Below are positions 14,218 through 16,984 of a stretch of DNA of 16,984 nucleotides, piece by piece (within the stretch, counting starts at the first letter, position 1; every line of letters starts with the position of its first letter). A model generated the notes under the pieces. The model ran no database searches and had not been told where the DNA came from. It saw only the letters and a program-made list of their open reading frames with translations. Source of the stretch: an uncultured Collinsella sp. (lineage in GTDB: Bacteria; Actinomycetota; Coriobacteriia; Coriobacteriales; Coriobacteriaceae); the NCBI GenBank assembly GCA_900550205.1, contig URRJ01000029.1, positions 1-16,984 of the forward strand, in the 5' to 3' direction. The position numbers were made by a program, and so were the translations under genes.

Positions 14218-14239
14218 CCTTTTGCTCGCCCGCGCGCAC
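14205..14239. other. 10-bp perfect hairpin overlapping the upp terminator
   Basis: GTGCGCGCGG (14205-14214) and CCGCGCGCAC (14230-14239) form a perfect GC-rich stem around a 15-nt loop. On the minus strand no T-tract follows. It shares 14212-14214 with the terminator stem at 14186-14217, so only one of the two can form fully. Confidence 0.55.
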
Positions 14240-14263
14240 CATTTCTTCGTATTTGCGGCTGTA

Positions 14264-14289
14264 GCCGATATCGCTCAGTGGTTAGAGCG
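14264..14289 (+). pseudogene. tRNA 5'-half-like fragment overlapping the upp 3' end
   Basis: The stretch reads as the first 26 positions of a tRNA: a 7-nt acceptor strand GCCGATA, T8, the complete D arm GCTCAGTGGTTAGAGC (14273-14288) and position 26. A14, G15, G18, G19 and A21 are all in place. After it, no anticodon stem, T arm or matching acceptor strand follows; the bases are the last codons of upp in reverse. It is therefore at most a relic. The upp stop codon (14284-14282 on the minus strand) lies inside the D loop. Confidence 0.45.
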
Positions 14290-14929
14290 TTCCGTAAATA
14301 CGGTCACCAGCGTCACCCAGGCCGGGAACGATGTAGGCGTCCTCGTTGAGATGGTCATCGATGGCGCACGTATAAATATGTACGTCGGGGTCCTTCTCGG
14401 TCACCGACTTGAGGCCCTCGGGCGCGGCGACGATGCACAGCATGCGGATGTCCTTAACGCCGCGCTCGCGCAGGTAGCTAATAGCCATCTCGGCCGAGCC
14501 ACCCGTGGCGAGCATGGGGTCGACAACCAGGCAGATGCGCTGGTCGATATCCTTGGGCATCTTGCAGTAATACTCATGCGGCTCGTGGGTGACCTCGTCG
14601 CGCTCCATGCCGATATGACCCACGCGAGCGGAGGGGACCAGGTCGAGAATGCCGTCGACCATGCCAAGACCGGCGCGCAGGATAGGTACGATAGCGAGCT
14701 TTTTGCCGGCAAGCTGCTTAAACGTAGCAGTGGTGATGGGGGTCTCGACTTCGACGTCTTCCATGGGCAGGTCGCGCATGGCCTCGTAGCCGTCAAAGAG
14801 CGCAAGCTCACGCACGAGCTGGCGGAACTGGTTGGTGCCGGTCGACTTATCGCGCAGGATCGACAGCTTGTGCTGGACGAGCGGATGGTCGACAAGCGTC
14901 ACGCGAGACGCATCGTAGGTAACGGTCAT
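14282..14929 (-). CDS. upp: Uracil phosphoribosyltransferase
   Basis: A 215-residue enzyme that converts uracil and PRPP to UMP in pyrimidine salvage, in the cytoplasm. The length is close to the usual 208-209 residues. Seen: the PRPP-binding loop VVDPMLATGGSA (about 134-145), and the uracil-binding C-terminus YIVPGLGDAGDRIYGT, which ends where E. coli Upp ends. The N-terminal HPLVQHKLSILRD is typical. The ATG at 14929 is chosen because AAAGGGG lies 10 nt upstream and the protein then aligns with the family; the frame is open 16 codons further but without support. It precedes the ATP synthase operon in the same direction, as in Bacillus subtilis. Its last codon and stop overlap a tRNA-like sequence. 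Confidence 0.96.
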   Translation of the reverse strand: MTVTYDASRVTLVDHPLVQHKLSILRDKSTGTNQFRQLVRELALFDGYEAMRDLPMEDVEVETPITTATFKQLAGKKLAIVPILRAGLGMVDGILDLVPSARVGHIGMERDEVTHEPHEYYCKMPKDIDQRICLVVDPMLATGGSAEMAISYLRERGVKDIRMLCIVAAPEGLKSVTEKDPDVHIYTCAIDDHLNEDAYIVPGLGDAGDRIYGTL

Positions 14930-14952
14930 GGGTTGATTGCCCCTTTCGTTGC

Positions 14953-14967
14953 GGCCGCAAAACGGCC
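14953..14967 (-). other. Small hairpin in the upp leader
   Basis: On the minus strand GGCCG and CGGCC form a 5-bp stem with a 5-nt loop, a few bases before the upp ribosome-binding site. It may affect translation, or be incidental in GC-rich DNA. It does not resemble a PyrR site that I know. Confidence 0.3.
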
Positions 14968-15007
14968 TTGCTGACATGGTGCGCAGCGATGTTGCCGCCG
15001 CGTGCCA

Positions 15008-15036
15008 TGCATAAGTTTAGCGGTTTGTTGTATCAA
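15008..15036 (-). promoter_or_regulatory. Candidate promoter of upp
   Basis: On the minus strand TTGATA (15036-15031) and TATGCA (15013-15008) are separated by 17 nt, between the glpK stop and upp. The -35 is good and the -10 poor. A leader of about 70 nt would result. Confidence 0.5.
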
Positions 15037-15052
15037 GCGGCCCGTCGCAGCC

Positions 15053-16594
15053 CTACCGCGCGGTGCCGAGCGAGCGCTTGACGGCATCACGCCAACCAGC
15101 GAGGTTGCTCTCACGGCGCTCGGCGGACATGTGAGGATGGAAGATCTTGACGATCTGGGCGTTTTGCTCCAGCTCCTCCAAGTCCTCCCAATAGCCGACG
15201 GCAAGGCCCGCCAGGTACGCGGCACCGATTGCTGTGGTCTCGACCGTCTCGCACTGCAGCACGGGGATATCCAGCAGGTCGGCCTGGAATTGCATGATGA
15301 ACTCGTTGCGCGAGGCACCGCCGTCGACGGACAGACGCTCAATCGCAAGCCCCACGTCCTGCTCCATGGCGCGCAGCACGTCGTAGCTCTGATAGGCCAT
15401 GGACTCGCAGGCGGCACGCACGATAGTCGCACGGCTCGAGGCGCCGGTCAGGCCGCACACGATACCGCGGGCATGCGGATCCCACCAGGGAGCACCCAAG
15501 CCCGCAAAGGCGGGAACGAAGTAGCAGCCCTCGTTGTCGCTAATCGAGGTGGCAAGCTGCGCCGACTCGGTCACGTTTGAGATGATGCCCATGTTGTCGC
15601 GCAGCCAGTTCATGGTGGAGCCGGCGGCAAAAATGGAGCCCTCGAGCGCATAGCTGATCTTGCCGTCCGCGGCGATACCAATCGTGGAAACCAGGCCGTT
15701 CTGGGATTCGACAATCTCGTCACCGGTATTCATGAGCATGAAGCAGCCCGTACCGTAGGTGTTCTTGGTCTGACCGGGATGGAAGCAGCAGTGGCCGAAC
15801 AACGAAGCCTGCTGGTCGCCCGCCACGCCCATAATGGGCGGCATATTGGTCATAATATCGCTCGCGACGCGGCCGTAGTCACCCGAGCTCCAGCGAACCT
15901 CGGGCATCATGGAGCGCGGAATGTCGAAGAGCGCCAGCAGGTCGTCATCCCATTCGAGCGTATGGATGTTGAAGAGTGCGGTACGGCTAGCATTGGTGTA
16001 GTCGGTAGCAAAGACCTGGCCACCGGTGAGATTGTAGATGAGCCACGTGTCGATGGTGCCAAACATAAGGTCGCCCGCCGCCGCGCTCTCGCGCGCGCCG
16101 TCGACGTTATCGAGAATCCACTGCACCTTGGAGGCCGAGAAATACGGGTCGAGTGTAAGTCCCGTGCGGGAGCGCACCAGCTCTTCTGCGCCCTGCTCAA
16201 CCAAATTATCGATCTGAGACGCGGTACGACGGCACTGCCATACGATGGCGTTATAGATGGGCTGACCGCTCACGCGGTCCCAGACCACCGTGGTCTCGCG
16301 CTGATTGGAGATGCCGATGGCGGCGATGCGGTCGGAATGAATCCCGCTCTTAAACTGGACCTCCATCATGACCGCAATCTGGCTGGCAAGGACCGCCATG
16401 GGGTCTTGCTCCACCCAGCCGGGGCGCGGGAAGCTGGTTTTGACGCTGCGACGCGCCTGCGCGACGATGCATCCGTACTCGTCGACGATGGTCGCAAGTA
16501 CCGAGGTGGTGCCGCAGTCGAGCGCCATGATGTAGGAACCGCCAAAGTTAAACGAGGCATCTTCCATGCCCAGGCTGCCCAGATTCAACGACAT
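15053..16594 (-). CDS. glpK: Glycerol kinase
   Basis: A 513-residue FGGY-family kinase that phosphorylates glycerol with ATP to sn-glycerol 3-phosphate in the cytoplasm. The glycerol-binding residues are in place: Arg99-Glu100 (NQRETT), Trp119 (AIVWQCRRT), Tyr151 (DPYFS) and Asp260-Gln261 (GVAGDQQASLFG). NTYGTGCFMLMNTG and the C-terminal domain DGGASRNEFIMQFQAD are typical. The N-terminal nucleotide loop reads DCGTTSVLA where E. coli has DQGTTSSRA, so the ADP-contacting arginine is replaced by Leu33. About 15 extra residues precede the first strand. The ATG at 16594 has AAAGGTG 6 nt upstream; an ATG at Met10 is possible. It lies 13 nt after the tsaC-like gene and is probably co-transcribed with it. 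No glycerol transporter or glycerol-3-phosphate dehydrogenase gene is in view. Confidence 0.96.
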   Translation of the reverse strand: MSLNLGSLGMEDASFNFGGSYIMALDCGTTSVLATIVDEYGCIVAQARRSVKTSFPRPGWVEQDPMAVLASQIAVMMEVQFKSGIHSDRIAAIGISNQRETTVVWDRVSGQPIYNAIVWQCRRTASQIDNLVEQGAEELVRSRTGLTLDPYFSASKVQWILDNVDGARESAAAGDLMFGTIDTWLIYNLTGGQVFATDYTNASRTALFNIHTLEWDDDLLALFDIPRSMMPEVRWSSGDYGRVASDIMTNMPPIMGVAGDQQASLFGHCCFHPGQTKNTYGTGCFMLMNTGDEIVESQNGLVSTIGIAADGKISYALEGSIFAAGSTMNWLRDNMGIISNVTESAQLATSISDNEGCYFVPAFAGLGAPWWDPHARGIVCGLTGASSRATIVRAACESMAYQSYDVLRAMEQDVGLAIERLSVDGGASRNEFIMQFQADLLDIPVLQCETVETTAIGAAYLAGLAVGYWEDLEELEQNAQIVKIFHPHMSAERRESNLAGWRDAVKRSLGTAR

Positions 16595-16607
16595 CGCTTA
16601 CACCTTT

Positions 16608-16984
16608 CTATTGCATCGGGTCGGACAGGACCCGCTCGATCTCTGATGCGGGAAGTGCGCCTTGGCGCAGGATCTGGAGCCCGCCGTGCTGGAACGACAC
16701 GATGGTCGAGGCGTCGCGACACGGGGTCTCACCGGCGTCGACGGCCACGTCGACTCCCTCCAGGATGCGACCCTCGACGGCGGCAAAGCTTGCCGGCGAG
16801 GGCGCCCCATGTGTATTGGCACTGGTACAGGCAAGCGGACTGCCGCAGGAGCGGATGAGCGCCTGCACCACAGGCGAGGCCGACGCGCGAAGTGCCACCG
16901 TGCCGTCTGCGGCGCGCATAAAGGTCGGCACGCAGGGAGCCGCCTTGACCACGATAGTCAGGGCGCCTGGCCAGCATCGTCGGG
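16608..16984 (-). CDS. tsaC: Threonylcarbamoyl-AMP synthase (TsaC/Sua5/YrdC family), 3' part only
   Basis: Only the C-terminal 124 residues are in the window; the gene starts beyond the right edge. The family makes threonylcarbamoyl-AMP from threonine, bicarbonate and ATP for the t6A modification of ANN-decoding tRNAs. Seen: WPGALTIVVKA, the SxN motif in CTSANTHGAPSP, and the last strands VDVAVDAGETPCRDASTIVSF ... LRQGALP. The protein ends about 20 residues after these, so it is the single-domain TsaC/YrdC type without the Sua5 C-terminal domain. The N-terminal K-R substrate residues are not visible. The stop codon is followed directly by the glpK ribosome-binding site. The symbol is tentative because YciO-type paralogues look alike. 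Confidence 0.88.
   Translation of the reverse strand, partial: RRCWPGALTIVVKAAPCVPTFMRAADGTVALRASASPVVQALIRSCGSPLACTSANTHGAPSPASFAAVEGRILEGVDVAVDAGETPCRDASTIVSFQHGGLQILRQGALPASEIERVLSDPMQ

Noticed and set aside
14951..14958. GCGGCCGC palindrome in the upp leader as a regulatory site
   Set aside because: An 8-bp GC palindrome is unremarkable in DNA of this composition, and it is only part of a 5-bp hairpin.
1..16984. Mobile elements, CRISPR arrays, defence genes or a biosynthetic cluster
   Set aside because: No transposase, integrase, long terminal repeats, spaced direct repeats or related protein motifs were seen on either strand; every confident gene is a housekeeping or envelope gene.

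Overview
The window looks like a chromosomal stretch of a GC-rich, low-diversity-repertoire Gram-positive of the class Coriobacteriia, most like Collinsella. This rests on codon style, GTG/TTG starts and the overall character of the proteins; I could not run a search. Every gene reads leftward (minus strand) except one peptidase. I see no insertion sequence, prophage, CRISPR array, rRNA or complete tRNA, and no obvious undescribed multi-gene system. The window is mainly conserved housekeeping DNA, and the unusual signals are in the intergenic regions and in a few protein details.

Left part (1-4504): a phosphohexomutase (102-1502, -) follows its own weak candidate promoter. Upstream of it, a two-gene unit encodes a DtxR/MntR-type metalloregulator (2566-2988, -) and a zinc-type homocysteine S-methyltransferase (1660-2553, -), closed by a clear intrinsic terminator. 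The regulator is divergent from pepT (3109-4356, +), and a perfect 20-bp palindrome lies between the two candidate promoters. pepT converges on the next unit through a strong, probably bidirectional terminator.

Cell-envelope unit (4505-7027, -): murA (first committed step of peptidoglycan synthesis, TTG start) and an LCP-family wall-polymer ligase with a long acidic serine-rich tail. They lie directly behind the terminator of the ATP synthase operon, with almost no room for a promoter of their own.

ATP synthase operon (7116-14000, -): a small membrane protein in the atpI position, then atpB-atpE-atpF-atpH-atpA-atpG-atpD-atpC, a complete F1Fo set with tight or overlapping junctions. The only real gap is 125 nt in front of atpE. 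A good promoter (TTGTAC, 16 nt, TACAAT) lies at 14062-14089. The c subunit lacks the sodium-binding signature, so the enzyme is predicted to use protons. The b subunit has a signal-peptide-like N-terminus, and the alpha subunit carries a short insertion.

Right part (14001-16984): a structured intergenic region of about 280 bp with nested palindromes, a terminator that competes with a second hairpin, and the 5' half of a tRNA overlapping the end of upp. Then come upp (uracil salvage), glpK (glycerol kinase) and the 3' part of a tsaC/Sua5 gene that runs off the window. The order tsaC ... upp - atp - murA recalls the ywlC ... upp - atp - murAA neighbourhood of Bacillus subtilis, which suggests an old conserved gene neighbourhood with glpK placed inside it.
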